A stretch of 64,000 bases of DNA from Streptacidiphilus sp. ASG 303. Its GTDB lineage: Bacteria > Actinomycetota > Actinomycetes > Streptomycetales > Streptomycetaceae. The translations under genes were made by a program, and so were the position numbers. Positions within the stretch are counted from its first letter, which is position 1; each line of letters starts with the position of its first letter. Location: contig NZ_JAJLRA010000026.1 of assembly GCF_020991365.1 (NCBI RefSeq), positions 19,426-83,425 on the forward strand, in the 5' to 3' direction. The notes under the pieces are model-generated. The model had not been told where the DNA came from and made no database searches. It was given only the letters and a program-made list of their open reading frames with translations. Below are positions 1 to 8,532 of this stretch, in pieces.

Positions 1-2
1 AG

Positions 3-392
3 GAGATCTGCAACGCCGAGGATCGCGCGCACGCGGAGAAGGCGATCGAGGCGTTCGCGAAGACCTACGGCACGAAGTGGCCCAAGGCCGTCGCGAAGAT
101 CATCGACGACCAGGAGGAGCTGCTGGCGTTCTACGATTTCCCGGCCGAGCACTGGATCCACCTGCGGACCACGAATCCCATCGACTCGACGTTCTCCACG
201 GTCAAGCTGCGGACCAAGGTCACCCGAGGGGCCGGCAGCCCTGCCGCGGCCCTCGCCATGGTGTTCAAGCTCGTCGAGTCCGCCCAGGCCCGATGGCGCG
301 CGATCACCGGAGCCCACCTCGTACCCTTGGTCCGCGCCAGGGCGCGGTTCGAGAACGGCGCGCTGGTCGAGCGCCAGGAGGAGGCTGCGTGA
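3..392 (+). CDS. IS256-family transposase, C-terminal 129 residues (runs off the left edge)
   Basis: The open frame enters from the left edge and ends in TGA. It contains the hallmark end of actinobacterial IS256 (mutase-like) transposases: a helix reading FPAEHWIHLRTTNPIDSTF, then VKLRTKVTRGAG and a basic C-terminal helix. Only the last third of a roughly 400-residue enzyme is visible, so whether the element is intact cannot be judged. One oddity is that the usual NPIES motif reads NPIDS here. In this family that glutamate is commonly taken as the last member of the DDE triad, so the Asp may reduce activity (inference). The TGA overlaps the GTG of the next gene. No terminal inverted repeat could be assigned downstream, which fits an element remnant rather than a clean insertion. 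Confidence 0.9.
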   Translation, partial: EICNAEDRAHAEKAIEAFAKTYGTKWPKAVAKIIDDQEELLAFYDFPAEHWIHLRTTNPIDSTFSTVKLRTKVTRGAGSPAAALAMVFKLVESAQARWRAITGAHLVPLVRARARFENGALVERQEEAA

Positions 393-742
393 CCAGGAAG
401 AAGGACTACGCCAGCTGCCAGATCTTTGTCCGAGGCACTGGCCGGCAGTTCCTGGCCGAGCTCGTCGCGGTAACTCTCGGAGCCCAGGTCGACGACCACT
501 ACAGCGTCCGAGCGGGCCGGATGGTCTTCGACACCCGGCCGAACCCGGACGCCGGACTTGCCGACGACTTCATCGGCTGGCCGCTCAAAATCGATGCCGA
601 AGCCGACGAAGACGGACCCTCCCTCGTCGAGCCGGTATCACACCTGCTCACAGCCACCTGGGACCGCGGCTACGACGCCGTTGCCGCCTGTGACTTCGAG
701 AGCGAGCTTCCCGATCTCGGCGGCCTCTCGCGCTACCACTGA
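389..742 (+). CDS. Hypothetical 117-residue acidic protein overlapping the transposase stop
   Basis: The GTG start shares four bases (GTGA) with the transposase stop, so translation is probably coupled or the gene has been pressed against the element. The protein is small, soluble and acidic, with an N-terminal stretch (MTRKKDYASCQIFVRG) followed by RPNPDAG, a DFIGWP motif, an acidic loop and ACDFESELP near the end. There is no signal peptide or membrane segment. I do not recognise a catalytic family. The size and the pattern of conserved aromatics and acidic residues resemble small immunity-like proteins common in Streptomyces accessory regions, but that is only a resemblance. An earlier in-frame ATG at 77 would run antiparallel to nothing useful and would overlap the transposase frame, so it was not chosen. 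Confidence 0.65.
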   Translation: MTRKKDYASCQIFVRGTGRQFLAELVAVTLGAQVDDHYSVRAGRMVFDTRPNPDAGLADDFIGWPLKIDAEADEDGPSLVEPVSHLLTATWDRGYDAVAACDFESELPDLGGLSRYH

Positions 743-777
743 CGCGCCCCGATCCACAGGTCTCGACTATTCCTCAA

Positions 778-1480
778 GGCCCCCCTGAGCTGCACGCTCC
801 ACCGAAGTGGCGCCCTGATCCTTCTGAAGTCCCTGCCCGGCGAGAGCGTGAACGCGGTGATCACGGATCCCCGGTGCAACAGCGGAGGCCGGCCGAGTTC
901 GGAGCGCACCGGCCGCGATGCTCGTGCCAAGGACGTGGCGTCAAAATCCTTCTGTGACCTGAGGGCTTTTCCGGCGTGAACCGTGACCAGTGGTCCTGTC
1001 GTTCGCTGCCCGTCGAGCTGATCGCCGAGGCGTGCAGGGCCCCTACCGGGCATGCGGTCGCCGTGGCCTTCTCGCACCGGCGTCAGGAGCCCCCATGTCC
1101 GATGCCCTGCAGGTGGCCGGCTGGACCTGGAGCGGCACCCCCCTGGGTCAATCCCGCCGGCCGGCCTGGCAAGGGTGGCTCAAGCAGTCCGCCGAGTTCC
1201 TCGTCCGGGGCGTGAAAGGCTCTCTGACCGGAGCCGGGCCATCCGCCTGACCGGCTGCTGGACCGCTTTTCAGCTGCGCAAGGGCCGCGTCCACACCACC
1301 CGGAAGCCGTTGAGATCGTGCAGTGGCTCATCCGGCGTTTCCGCCTCGAGGGCGGCACCGTCCTCGATCCCTTCACCGGCTCCGGCTCGACCGGCGTCAC
1401 GGCGCTGCGGGAAGGTCGCCGCTTCCTCGGCGTCGAAACGCTTCCTGCTCCACGCCGGGATCGCCGAGCGGCGCCTGTCG
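778..1480 (+). pseudogene. Decayed beta-class DNA N6/N4 methyltransferase
   Basis: Pieces of a site-specific DNA methyltransferase lie in shifting frames. Around 822-893 the frame reads LKSLPGESVNAVITDPRCNSGG, where intact enzymes have the catalytic DPPYNSGG (motif IV). A TGA then follows at about 977. Near 1095-1220 another frame carries DALQVAGWTW and LKQSAEFLVRGVKG, the spacer region of the same family. Near 1310-1435 a third frame has [16 protein letters not shown], the S-adenosylmethionine-binding motif I, followed by [10 protein letters not shown] and, after another shift, HAGIAERRL. Motif order (IV before I) fits the beta class. The catalytic DPPY is damaged (DPRC) and at least one stop and two frameshifts are present, so no functional enzyme can be made. 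Boundaries are approximate. Confidence 0.8.
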
Positions 1481-1701
1481 GGGGCGTGGGCGGGCAGGTG
1501 GTCGGGGAGGTCCTGGGTGGCGCGGCCACCGGGCGCCTGCGGGGGACCGCGAAGCCGTCCCGGAAGGACGGGGTGGACCTGGGGCTCGGCTCCGGATGCC
1601 CTGCCTGCCGGCACCGCGGGCACGCTCCGCGGCACGCCCGGCTCGGCCGGACCGGGTTGCGCCGCCGCGGTCCGCCGCCCGCCGGTGTGGATACTGGCGG
1701 C

Positions 1702-2313
1702 ATGCGCATCGACTACGACCCCGAGGCCATGGACGCGGGGGCCTTTTACAAGCTGCTGACCGCCGTCGTCGTCCCCCGGCCCATCGCCTGGGTGTCCACC
1801 CTCGCCGGCGACGGGCAGACGGCGAACCTCGCACCGCACTCGTTCTTCACGGTCGCCTGCACCGAGCCGCCGATCGTCCAGTTCACCTCCGTGGGGCGGA
1901 AGGACTCGCTGCGGAACGTGGAGGCGACGGGCGAGTTCGTGGTGAACTTCGCACCCGAGCCGCTCTTCGAGCAGGTCAACGCCACCGCCACCGACTTCCC
2001 CGGCGACGTGGGGGAGTTCGACGCGGTGGGGGTGGAGCGGGAGCCCAGTATGCGGGTGAAGCCCCCGCGGGTGGCGGCGTCGCCGGTGGCGCTGGAGTGC
2101 CGGCTCCACAGCACGCTGCGTCTCGGCAACTCCACCGTGGTCTTCGGGCAGGTCGTGCACGCCGCCGTGCGCGAGGAGGTCGTGGTCGACGGGCACCCCG
2201 AGATCACCCGGATGCAGCCGCTGTCCCGTCTCGGGCGGAACGAGTGGGGGCTGACGAGCGGCATCCGGGAACTGGCCCGGATCCGGTACCAGGACTGGGA
2301 GCAGCAGGGCTGA
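1702..2313 (+). CDS. Flavin reductase-like domain protein (FMN-binding)
   Basis: This 203-residue protein fits the flavin reductase-like/FMN-binding split-barrel family: [25 protein letters not shown] at residues 26-50, then [17 protein letters not shown] and [12 protein letters not shown], which line the FMN pocket in relatives. It is cytoplasmic with no membrane segments. Members act as NAD(P)H:flavin oxidoreductases or as uncharacterised FMN proteins, so the substrate cannot be named. The ATG was chosen because a GATACT hexamer lies six bases upstream with no Shine-Dalgarno between, which suggests a leaderless mRNA. The gene stands alone between the methyltransferase relic and the threonine operon. 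Confidence 0.85.
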   Translation: MRIDYDPEAMDAGAFYKLLTAVVVPRPIAWVSTLAGDGQTANLAPHSFFTVACTEPPIVQFTSVGRKDSLRNVEATGEFVVNFAPEPLFEQVNATATDFPGDVGEFDAVGVEREPSMRVKPPRVAASPVALECRLHSTLRLGNSTVVFGQVVHAAVREEVVVDGHPEITRMQPLSRLGRNEWGLTSGIRELARIRYQDWEQQG

Positions 2314-2376
2314 GCCTGCGACCGTGAAGCGCTGCTGCGGTTCCGCTTAAGAAAACCTCGATGGACTTAAACCCCG

Positions 2377-2406
2377 CCACCGGGCAGATTGCTCTCTGCC
2401 CGGTGG
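2377..2406. terminator. Perfect 12-bp inverted repeat, 6-nt loop, between flavin reductase and tdh
   Basis: CCACCGGGCAGA, a TTGCTC loop, then TCTGCCCGGTGG form a perfect hairpin 64 nt after the flavin reductase stop and 86 nt before tdh. It can act as a terminator of the upstream gene or as an operator/leader structure of the tdh operon. No U-tract follows, which is common for Streptomyces terminators. The hairpin lies inside a possible 44-codon upstream frame (see findings). Confidence 0.6.
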
Positions 2407-2491
2407 ATCACCGGGCCGGGGACCACCCGCACCCGCAGAACCGCACGCGCGGGCCCCCGCGCGCAGGACCGCACGCACAGGAGCCGCAGCC

Positions 2492-3520
2492 GTGAAGGCA
2501 CTGGTGAAGGAGAAGGCCGAGCCCGGGCTGTGGATGATGGACGTGCCGGAGCCGTCCGTCGGCCCCGGGGACGTGCTGATCAAGGTGCTGCGCACCGGCA
2601 TCTGCGGCACCGACCTGCACATCCGCGCCTGGGACGGCTGGGCGCAGCAGGCGGTGCGCACCCCGCTGGTGCTCGGCCACGAGTTCGTGGGCGAGGTCGC
2701 CGAGGTCGGCGCGGACGTCGTCGACGTCGCGCCCGGCGACCTGGTGAGCGGCGAGGGCCACCTGGTGTGCGGCAAGTGCCGCAACTGCCTGGCCGGCCGC
2801 CGCCACCTGTGCCGCGCCACCGTCGGCCTCGGCGTCGGCCGGGACGGTGCGTTCGCCGAGTACGTGGCGCTGCCCGCGTCCAACGTGTGGGTGCACCGGG
2901 CCCCGGTGGACCTCGACGTCGCGGCGATCTTCGACCCGTTCGGCAACGCCGTGCACACCGCGCTGTCCTTCCCCCTCGTTGGCGAGGACGTGCTGATCAC
3001 CGGCGCCGGCCCGATCGGCATCATGGCCGCCGCCGTCGCCCGCCACGCCGGTGCCCGCAACGTCGTCATCACCGACGTCAGCGAGTACCGCCTGGAGCTG
3101 GCCCGCAAGGTCGGCGTGAGCCTGGCCCTGAACGTCGCCGAGACCTCCATCGCCCAGGGCCAGCGCACCCTCGGCCTGCGCGAGGGCTTCGACGTCGGCC
3201 TGGAGATGTCCGGCCGCCCCGAGGCCATGCGCGACATGATCGCCAACATGACGCACGGCGGCCGGATCGCCATGCTGGGCCTGCCGTCGGAGGAGTTCCC
3301 CGTCGACTTCGCCCGCGTGGTCACCTCGATGCTCACCATCAAGGGCATCTACGGCCGCGAGATGTTCGAGACCTGGTACGCGATGTCGGTGCTGCTGGAG
3401 GGCGGCCTCGACCTCAGTCCGGTGATCACCGGCCGCTACGCCGCCGCCGACTTCGAGGCCGCCTTCGACGACGCCGCGAGCGGACGCTGCGGCAAGGTCA
3501 TCCTCGACTGGACCGCCTGA
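2492..3520 (+). CDS. tdh: L-threonine 3-dehydrogenase
   Basis: This zinc- and NAD-dependent dehydrogenase oxidises L-threonine to 2-amino-3-ketobutyrate. It has 342 residues, the usual family length. The catalytic zinc ligand C38 sits in TGICGTDLH and H63-E64 in GHEFVGEV. The structural zinc cysteines are C93, C96, C99 and C107, with the same spacing as the E. coli enzyme. The Rossmann motif GAGPIGIM is at 171-178. The start is GTG, preceded by AGGAG about 8 bases upstream. The next gene encodes the partner ligase that consumes the unstable product, 69 bp downstream, so the two form the threonine-to-glycine pathway (tdh-kbl). A LysR gene is coupled behind them. Confidence 0.95.
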   Translation: MKALVKEKAEPGLWMMDVPEPSVGPGDVLIKVLRTGICGTDLHIRAWDGWAQQAVRTPLVLGHEFVGEVAEVGADVVDVAPGDLVSGEGHLVCGKCRNCLAGRRHLCRATVGLGVGRDGAFAEYVALPASNVWVHRAPVDLDVAAIFDPFGNAVHTALSFPLVGEDVLITGAGPIGIMAAAVARHAGARNVVITDVSEYRLELARKVGVSLALNVAETSIAQGQRTLGLREGFDVGLEMSGRPEAMRDMIANMTHGGRIAMLGLPSEEFPVDFARVVTSMLTIKGIYGREMFETWYAMSVLLEGGLDLSPVITGRYAAADFEAAFDDAASGRCGKVILDWTA

Positions 3521-3589
3521 GCCCTCCCCACGGCCGCCCCGCGGCCGCCCACCGCCGCCAAGCCCCTGCGCACCCCGGGAGCCCCCGCC

Positions 3590-4783
3590 ATGTTCGACTC
3601 GGTACGCGACGACCTGCGCACCACCCTGGACGAGATCCGCGCCGCCGGCCTGCACAAGCCCGAGCGCGTCATCGGCACGCCGCAGAGCGCCGCCGTCGAC
3701 GTGACCGCCGGCGGCCGTCCCGGCCAGGTCCTCAACTTCTGCGCCAACAACTACCTCGGCCTCGCCGACCACCCCGAGGTCGTCTCCGCCGCCCACGAGG
3801 CCCTCGACCGCTGGGGCTACGGCATGGCCTCGGTCCGCTTCATCTGCGGCACCCAGGAGGTCCACAAGGAGCTGGAGGAGCGCCTCTCCCGCTTCCTCGG
3901 CGCCGAGGACACCATCCTCTACTCGTCCTGCTTCGACGCCAACGGCGGCGTCTTCGAGACCCTCCTCGACGAGCGCGACGCCGTCATCTCCGACGCCCTC
4001 AACCACGCGTCGATCATCGACGGCATCCGCCTGTGCAAGGCCCGCCGCCACCGGTACGCCAACCGCGACATGGCCGATCTGGAGAAGCAGCTCAAGGAGG
4101 CCGCGGGCGCCCGCCGCCGCCTCATCGTCACCGACGGCGTCTTCTCCATGGACGGCTACGTCGCCCCGCTGCGCGAGATCTGCGACCTCGCCGACCGGTA
4201 CGACGCCATGGTGATGGTCGACGACTCGCACGCCGTCGGCTTCGTCGGCCCCGGCGGCCGCGGCACCCACGAGCTGCACGGCGTCATGGACCGCGTCGAC
4301 ATCCTCACCGGCACCCTCGGCAAGGCCCTCGGCGGCGCCTCCGGCGGCTACGTCGCCGCCCGCGCCGAGATCGTCGCCCTGCTGCGCCAGCGCTCCCGCC
4401 CGTACCTGTTCTCCAACTCCCTCGCGCCGGTCATCGCCGCCGCCTCCCTGAAGGTCCTCGACCTCCTGGAGGAGTCCGAGGGCCTGCGGCAGCGGCTGCG
4501 CGACAACACCGCGCTCTTCCGCTCCCGGATGACGGAGGAGGGCTTCGAGATCCTCCCCGGCGACCACCCCATCGCCCCCGTCATGATCGGAGACGCCGCC
4601 GTCGCCGGGCGGATGGCCGAGCTGCTGCTGGAGCACGGCGTGTACGCCGTCGGCTTCTCGTACCCGGTGGTGCCGCAGGGCCAGGCCCGCATCCGCGTCC
4701 AGCTCTCGGCCGCCCACTCGGCCGACGACGTGGAGAAGGCGGTGGCCGCGTTCGTCGCCGCGCGCGCCGCCCTGGCAGGATGA
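3590..4783 (+). CDS. kbl: Glycine C-acetyltransferase (2-amino-3-ketobutyrate CoA ligase)
   Basis: This fold-type I pyridoxal-phosphate enzyme of the alpha-oxoamine synthase family has 397 residues, close to the E. coli length. It cleaves 2-amino-3-ketobutyrate with CoA to glycine and acetyl-CoA. The visible PLP site includes the Asp of [11 protein letters not shown] (about residue 211) and the Schiff-base Lys245 in [29 protein letters not shown] and [10 protein letters not shown] match family signatures. GGGAG lies upstream of the ATG. It follows tdh in the same operon, completing threonine catabolism. Confusion with 5-aminolevulinate or 8-amino-7-oxononanoate synthases is unlikely given the tdh neighbour. 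Confidence 0.95.
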   Translation: MFDSVRDDLRTTLDEIRAAGLHKPERVIGTPQSAAVDVTAGGRPGQVLNFCANNYLGLADHPEVVSAAHEALDRWGYGMASVRFICGTQEVHKELEERLSRFLGAEDTILYSSCFDANGGVFETLLDERDAVISDALNHASIIDGIRLCKARRHRYANRDMADLEKQLKEAAGARRRLIVTDGVFSMDGYVAPLREICDLADRYDAMVMVDDSHAVGFVGPGGRGTHELHGVMDRVDILTGTLGKALGGASGGYVAARAEIVALLRQRSRPYLFSNSLAPVIAAASLKVLDLLEESEGLRQRLRDNTALFRSRMTEEGFEILPGDHPIAPVMIGDAAVAGRMAELLLEHGVYAVGFSYPVVPQGQARIRVQLSAAHSADDVEKAVAAFVAARAALAG

Positions 4784-4787
4784 CCGT

Positions 4788-5777
4788 GTGATCGATGCGC
4801 GGCGGCTGCGGACCCTCCGGGCGGTGGCGGACCACCGGACGGTGACCGCCGCTGCCGCCGCGCTGTACGTCACCCCCTCCGCCGTCTCCCAGCAGCTCGC
4901 CGCGCTGGAGGCGGAGACCGGCCACCGGCTGCTCGAGCGCCACGGCCGCGGCATCCGCCTCACCGCGGCCGGCGAGATACTCCTCAGCCACGCCAACGCC
5001 GTCCTCGCCCAGCTGGAGCGGGCCGAGGCCGAGCTCGCCGCGTACACCTCCGGCGCGGCCGGCGAGCTGACCGTCGCCTCCTTCGCCACCGGCATCGGCC
5101 TGGTCCTCGCCCCGGCCCTCGCCGGGCTGGCCCGCACCTCGCCCGGCATCCGGGTGCGGGTGCGCGACGCCGAGGGCGACGAGAGCCTGCCCATGGTGCT
5201 GGACGGCCGCGCCGACCTGGCCGTGGCCGTCGAGTACCGGGGCGCGCCGCGCGAGGACGACCAGCGGCTCGCCCGGGTGCCGCTGTACGCCGAGCCCTTC
5301 GACGCGGTCCTGCCGGTCGCCCACCGCCTCGCCGGCTCCGGCCGCGTCCCGGTCGCCGAGCTCGCCGAGGAGCTGTGGATCGGCCCCTACCCGGGCAACC
5401 CCTGCCACGACGTGGTGGTGCTCGCCTGCGAGTACGCCGGCTTCCAGCCCCGGATGGAGCACTCCTCCGACGACTTCCGCGCCGTCGTCGCCCTGGCGGG
5501 CGCCGGGGCCGGGGTCGCGATGGTGCCGCGCTCCGCGCTGCGCGGCATGGACCTCACCGGCGTCGTGGTCCGGCCCGTCGACGGCGTCGCCGCCACCCGC
5601 CGGGTCTTCGCCGCCGTGCGCCGCGGCGCCGAGGACCACCCGCTGATCCGGCCCGTCCTGGAGGCCCTGCGCACCGCCGCCGGCCAGGTCCTGCCGGGTG
5701 CCGAGGGTGCCGCGGGTGCCGACCGGGCCGCCGCCCCGGGTGCCAGCGCCGGCCCCGGCCCCGCCGGGGGCGGCTGA
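4788..5777 (+). CDS. LysR-family transcriptional regulator, coupled to tdh-kbl
   Basis: A typical LysR regulator of 329 residues. The N-terminal winged helix-turn-helix (residues 4-62: LRTLRAVADHRTVTAAAAAL, then PSAVSQQLAALE) is followed by a periplasmic-binding-like effector domain (about 90-295). The GTG start is only 4 bases after the kbl stop, so it is probably translationally coupled and part of the tdh operon. The last 25 residues are a low-complexity Ala/Gly/Pro tail. Its position suggests control of threonine catabolism, but a downstream co-transcribed regulator could act elsewhere. No divergent gene or TnA-type operator is visible next to it. Confidence 0.88.
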   Translation: MIDARRLRTLRAVADHRTVTAAAAALYVTPSAVSQQLAALEAETGHRLLERHGRGIRLTAAGEILLSHANAVLAQLERAEAELAAYTSGAAGELTVASFATGIGLVLAPALAGLARTSPGIRVRVRDAEGDESLPMVLDGRADLAVAVEYRGAPREDDQRLARVPLYAEPFDAVLPVAHRLAGSGRVPVAELAEELWIGPYPGNPCHDVVVLACEYAGFQPRMEHSSDDFRAVVALAGAGAGVAMVPRSALRGMDLTGVVVRPVDGVAATRRVFAAVRRGAEDHPLIRPVLEALRTAAGQVLPGAEGAAGADRAAAPGASAGPGPAGGG

Positions 5778-5793
5778 GCCGGGCCGGCCCGGC
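5778..5793 (+). terminator. GC-rich palindrome at the LysR stop
   Basis: GCCGGGCCGGCCCGGC begins one base after the LysR stop. It forms a 6-bp stem with a 4-nt loop. It is a candidate end of the tdh-kbl-lysR operon; no U-tract is present. Confidence 0.35.
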
Positions 5794-5909
5794 CGGATCC
5801 CGGCCGCCCCGCCGGATCCCGCCGGATCCTGCCGTCAGGCGGCCTGCCGCCGCCGCAGGCGGCTCGCTACGCTGAGGGGCCACCCAGGGGCGGCGGCGGG
5901 GGAGGCAGC

Positions 5910-6704
5910 ATGGGTCTGCGGCGGGGACTGCTCGCGGTGCACGCGCACCCCGACGACGAGTCGCTCTTCACGGGCGGCGTGCTGGCCCAGCACGCCGCCG
6001 AGGGCATCCCCACCGCCGTGGTCACCTGCACCGACGGCGAGGTCGCGGAGGGCGCCCCGTTCGCCCCGCCGGGCACCCGGGCCGAGGAGCTGGCGCGGGC
6101 GCTGACGGTCCTCCGGGCGGGCAGGCCGGACATCCTCCCCTACCGCGACTCCGGACCCCTCGGCCGCGGGCACGGCTCGCTCTGCGCGGCCCCCTTCGAC
6201 GCGCTGGTCGCCGCACTCGTCACCCGCATCCGCCTGCTGCGCCCCGCCGCTGTGGCCACCTACGACGCGTTCGGTGTCTACGGCCACCCCGACCACGTCC
6301 GCGTGCACCGGGCCGTCCTGGCCGCGGTGCACGCGGCGGCCCACGGCGGCGTGCAGCCGGAGGCGGGCCCCCCGTGGGAGGTCCACTCGGTCTGGCTGGC
6401 CACCGTCCCCGAGTCGCTGGTCCGGGAGCTGACCGCACTGGGCCTGGAGGCACCCCTGCCCTGCACCCCCGACGACCGGATCTCGGCGGCGGTCGACGTG
6501 CGGCCCTGGCTGGACGTCAAGTGGGAGGCGGTACGGGCCCACGCCTCGGAGTTCGCCCGCGGGGCCCGCATCTCCGCCTTCCAGGAGCCCCGGCTGCGGC
6601 GGCTCTGCCTCGGCACCGAGTGGTTCCTGCACCACCCCGGCCCGGCCGCCCGCCCCGCCGCAGCGCCCCGCGCCCGCCCCCGCCTGCTCGCCGACCCGTT
6701 CTGA
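5910..6704 (+). CDS. PIG-L family deacetylase
   Basis: A zinc-dependent N-acetylglucosamine deacetylase-fold protein of 264 residues. Metal-binding motifs are AHPDDE at residues 12-17 and GHPDH at 125-129 with H133 nearby. That is the HPDDE...HxxH pattern shared by MshB, Mca and PIG-L. The N-terminal Rossmann-like strand (LLAVHAHPDDES) is typical. Members act on GlcNAc-inositol, mycothiol S-conjugates or sugar intermediates in antibiotic pathways. Nothing here decides between them, and the C-terminal Pro/Ala/Arg tail is uninformative. A strong GGGGGAGG lies 5 bases before the ATG, and a TACGCT hexamer at 5868-5873 may be the -10 element. The gene is convergent with metG. Confidence 0.88.
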   Translation: MGLRRGLLAVHAHPDDESLFTGGVLAQHAAEGIPTAVVTCTDGEVAEGAPFAPPGTRAEELARALTVLRAGRPDILPYRDSGPLGRGHGSLCAAPFDALVAALVTRIRLLRPAAVATYDAFGVYGHPDHVRVHRAVLAAVHAAAHGGVQPEAGPPWEVHSVWLATVPESLVRELTALGLEAPLPCTPDDRISAAVDVRPWLDVKWEAVRAHASEFARGARISAFQEPRLRRLCLGTEWFLHHPGPAARPAAAPRARPRLLADPF

Positions 6705-6757
6705 GACCGGCCGCCGCCCGTCGGCCCGCCGCCCGGCAGTCGCCGCCGCCCCGTCGG

Positions 6758-8374
6758 TCAGCCACCACCGCCCGGGCCGGAGAGCCGGGGGAAGAGCGGC
6801 GCCGGAGGCGCCAGTGTGCTCCCCGCGCACCGCGCCGCGATCCGCGCCGCACCGTCGGGGAGGAAGGGCGCCAGTTCCCTCCCCAGGGTCCGGCAGCAGT
6901 GCACCAGGACGGCCAGGGACTCGTCCAGCCGTCCGCCCGCCCTCCGGTCGCCGCCCCGCTCGGCGCGGGCGAGCTCCCAGGGCCGCACGGACTCGACGTA
7001 CCGGTTGGCCTCCTCGACGACGCCGAGGACCGCCCCGGTCGCCCGCCGCAGGTCGAACGCGTCCAGCGCCGCCGACACCTGCACGGCCACCTCCCCGCAC
7101 GCCGCCACCGCCGCGCAGTCCGGCAGCGGTGCCTGCGGCACGGCCCCGCCCCGGTAGCGGTGGACCATGGCCACGGTCCGGCTGACCAGGTTCCCCACCC
7201 CGTCAGCGAGGTCGGTGTCGTACCGGGCCGCCAGCCGCTCCTCCGTGAAGTCCACGTCTCCCGTCCGAGGCACCTCGCGCAGCAGCCACCAGCGCACCGC
7301 GTCCGTCCCGTACCGTCCGACCAGCTCCACCGGGTCGGCCGCGCCGCCGCCCGCCGACTTGCTGATCTTCCGCCCGTCCGCCGTCAGGTAGCCGTGCACC
7401 AGCACGTCGGTCGGCAGCGGCAGCCCGGCGGAGAGGAGGATCGCGGGCCAGTGCACGGCGTGGAAGCGCACCACGCCCTTGCCGACGTGGTGCACCCGCC
7501 GGTCGCCGCCCTCCCACCACGTGCGGTAGGCCGGGCCGTCGGCGGCGTAGTCCAGCGCGGTGATGTAGTTCCCCAGGGCGTCCCACCACACGTACACGAC
7601 CTGGCCGGGGTCGTCCGGTACCGGCACGCCCCAGCCGCGGGCCCGCTCCCGGGAGCGGGAGACCGAGAAGTCCTGCAGCCCGGAGGCGATGAAGGCGAGC
7701 ACCTCGTTGCGGCGCGCCTCCGGTTCGACGCGCAGCCGGCCGCTCGCGACGAGGGCGTGCAGCCGCTCCGCGTAGCGGGAGAGGCGGAAGAACCAGTTCT
7801 CCTCCACCACCGGGTGCGGTTCGGTGCCGTGCTCGGGACAGCGGCCGCCGTCGAGCTCCTCCTCGGACCAGAACTGCTCGCAGCCCACGCAGTACAGGCC
7901 CGCGTAGTGCTTCCGGTACAGGTCGCCGTTGGCCGCGCAGGCCCGCCACAGCCGCTCCACCCCGGGCCGGTGGCGCGGGTCGCTGCTGGTGCGCAGGAAG
8001 TCGTCCGGGGAGAGGGAGAGCGGGCCGTGCAGTGCGGCGAACGCGTCCGCGTTCCGGTCCACCAGCTCCCGCACCGGGACACCCAGGGACTCGGCGGCCA
8101 GCACGTTCTTCAGCGAGTTCTCGTCGGTGCCGGTGAGCAGCCGCACCCGGTGGCCGAGCCGGCGGTGGTGCCGGGCCAGCACGTCGGCCTGCACCAGCTC
8201 CAGGGCGAAGCCCAGGTGCGGGCGGGAGTTGACGTAGGGGATGGTGGTCGTCAGGTAGTGGCGGGGCGCCCCGGAGCCCGGGGATCCGGCATGGGCCGGG
8301 CACGGCCGGTCCGTCTCGTGCGCCTCGTCCGGCTCGTGTGCTTCCTGCGGCTGGTGCGCCTGGGTGTCGTCCAC
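6758..8374 (-). CDS. metG: Methionyl-tRNA synthetase, second (B. subtilis-like) type
   Basis: A class I aminoacyl-tRNA synthetase of 538 residues that charges tRNA-Met. The nucleotide-binding region begins TTTIPYVNSRPHLGFALE; the HIGH box reads HLGF, with Phe in the last position instead of His or Asn. LLTGTDENSLKN follows. A zinc knuckle with CVGC and CPEH is present, and the second ATP motif is KISKS in GYLTADGRKISKSAG. The C-terminal half is the helical anticodon-binding domain. The sequence resembles the B. subtilis/mycobacterial type, not the AIPYINGIKHLG type that I associate with the main Streptomyces enzyme. It is therefore probably a second copy, perhaps tolerant to an inhibitor (inference). 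The GTG start has GAGGAG 10 bases upstream. A leader peptide and hairpins precede it. Confidence 0.93.
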   Translation of the reverse strand: MDDTQAHQPQEAHEPDEAHETDRPCPAHAGSPGSGAPRHYLTTTIPYVNSRPHLGFALELVQADVLARHHRRLGHRVRLLTGTDENSLKNVLAAESLGVPVRELVDRNADAFAALHGPLSLSPDDFLRTSSDPRHRPGVERLWRACAANGDLYRKHYAGLYCVGCEQFWSEEELDGGRCPEHGTEPHPVVEENWFFRLSRYAERLHALVASGRLRVEPEARRNEVLAFIASGLQDFSVSRSRERARGWGVPVPDDPGQVVYVWWDALGNYITALDYAADGPAYRTWWEGGDRRVHHVGKGVVRFHAVHWPAILLSAGLPLPTDVLVHGYLTADGRKISKSAGGGAADPVELVGRYGTDAVRWWLLREVPRTGDVDFTEERLAARYDTDLADGVGNLVSRTVAMVHRYRGGAVPQAPLPDCAAVAACGEVAVQVSAALDAFDLRRATGAVLGVVEEANRYVESVRPWELARAERGGDRRAGGRLDESLAVLVHCCRTLGRELAPFLPDGAARIAARCAGSTLAPPAPLFPRLSGPGGGG

Positions 8375-8427
8375 GGTCGGGGAGCTCCTCGTCGTCGGGC
8401 GGCGGGGCTCCGGGTGCGCGGTGCGCG

Positions 8428-8452
8428 CCGAGGCCCCGGTGCGGGGCCTCGG
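8428..8452 (-). terminator. Attenuator-like hairpin between the leader peptide and metG
   Basis: On the minus strand an 11-bp perfect stem (CCGAGGCCCCG and its complement) closes on a CAC triloop, starting 19 nt after the leader-peptide stop and ending about 53 nt before metG. Its 5' arm contains GCCCC (8443-8447). That segment can instead pair with GGGGC inside the leader ORF (8478-8482), which itself can pair with GCCCC right after the Met-Met codons (8489-8493). The three mutually exclusive helices are the layout of ribosome-mediated attenuation. Confidence 0.65.
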
Positions 8453-8471
8453 ATGGTGTGGTCGTCCGGAT

Positions 8472-8525
8472 TCAGCAGCCCCTGGAGCGGGGCATCATCG
8501 GCTGGTGCGCGGGCGGCCTGGACAT
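8472..8525 (-). CDS. Putative metG leader peptide with tandem Met codons (17 aa)
   Basis: The minus strand has ATG-start frame MSRPPAHQPMMPRSRGC followed by TGA. Two consecutive internal Met codons occur at positions 10-11 of a 17-residue peptide directly before a methionyl-tRNA synthetase. This is the arrangement expected of a sensor peptide whose translation slows when charged tRNA-Met is scarce. The ATG lies 7 nt after a TAGCGT hexamer, so the mRNA would begin at the peptide start codon. It is too short to be scored by coding statistics. Support is positional and logical rather than by homology. Confidence 0.6.
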   Translation of the reverse strand: MSRPPAHQPMMPRSRGC

Positions 8526-8532
8526 GCGGCCG

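Noticed and set aside
77..388. An earlier start for the small gene that ends at 742
   Set aside because: It would overlap the transposase in another frame. The GTG at 389 overlaps the transposase stop in the usual coupled way.
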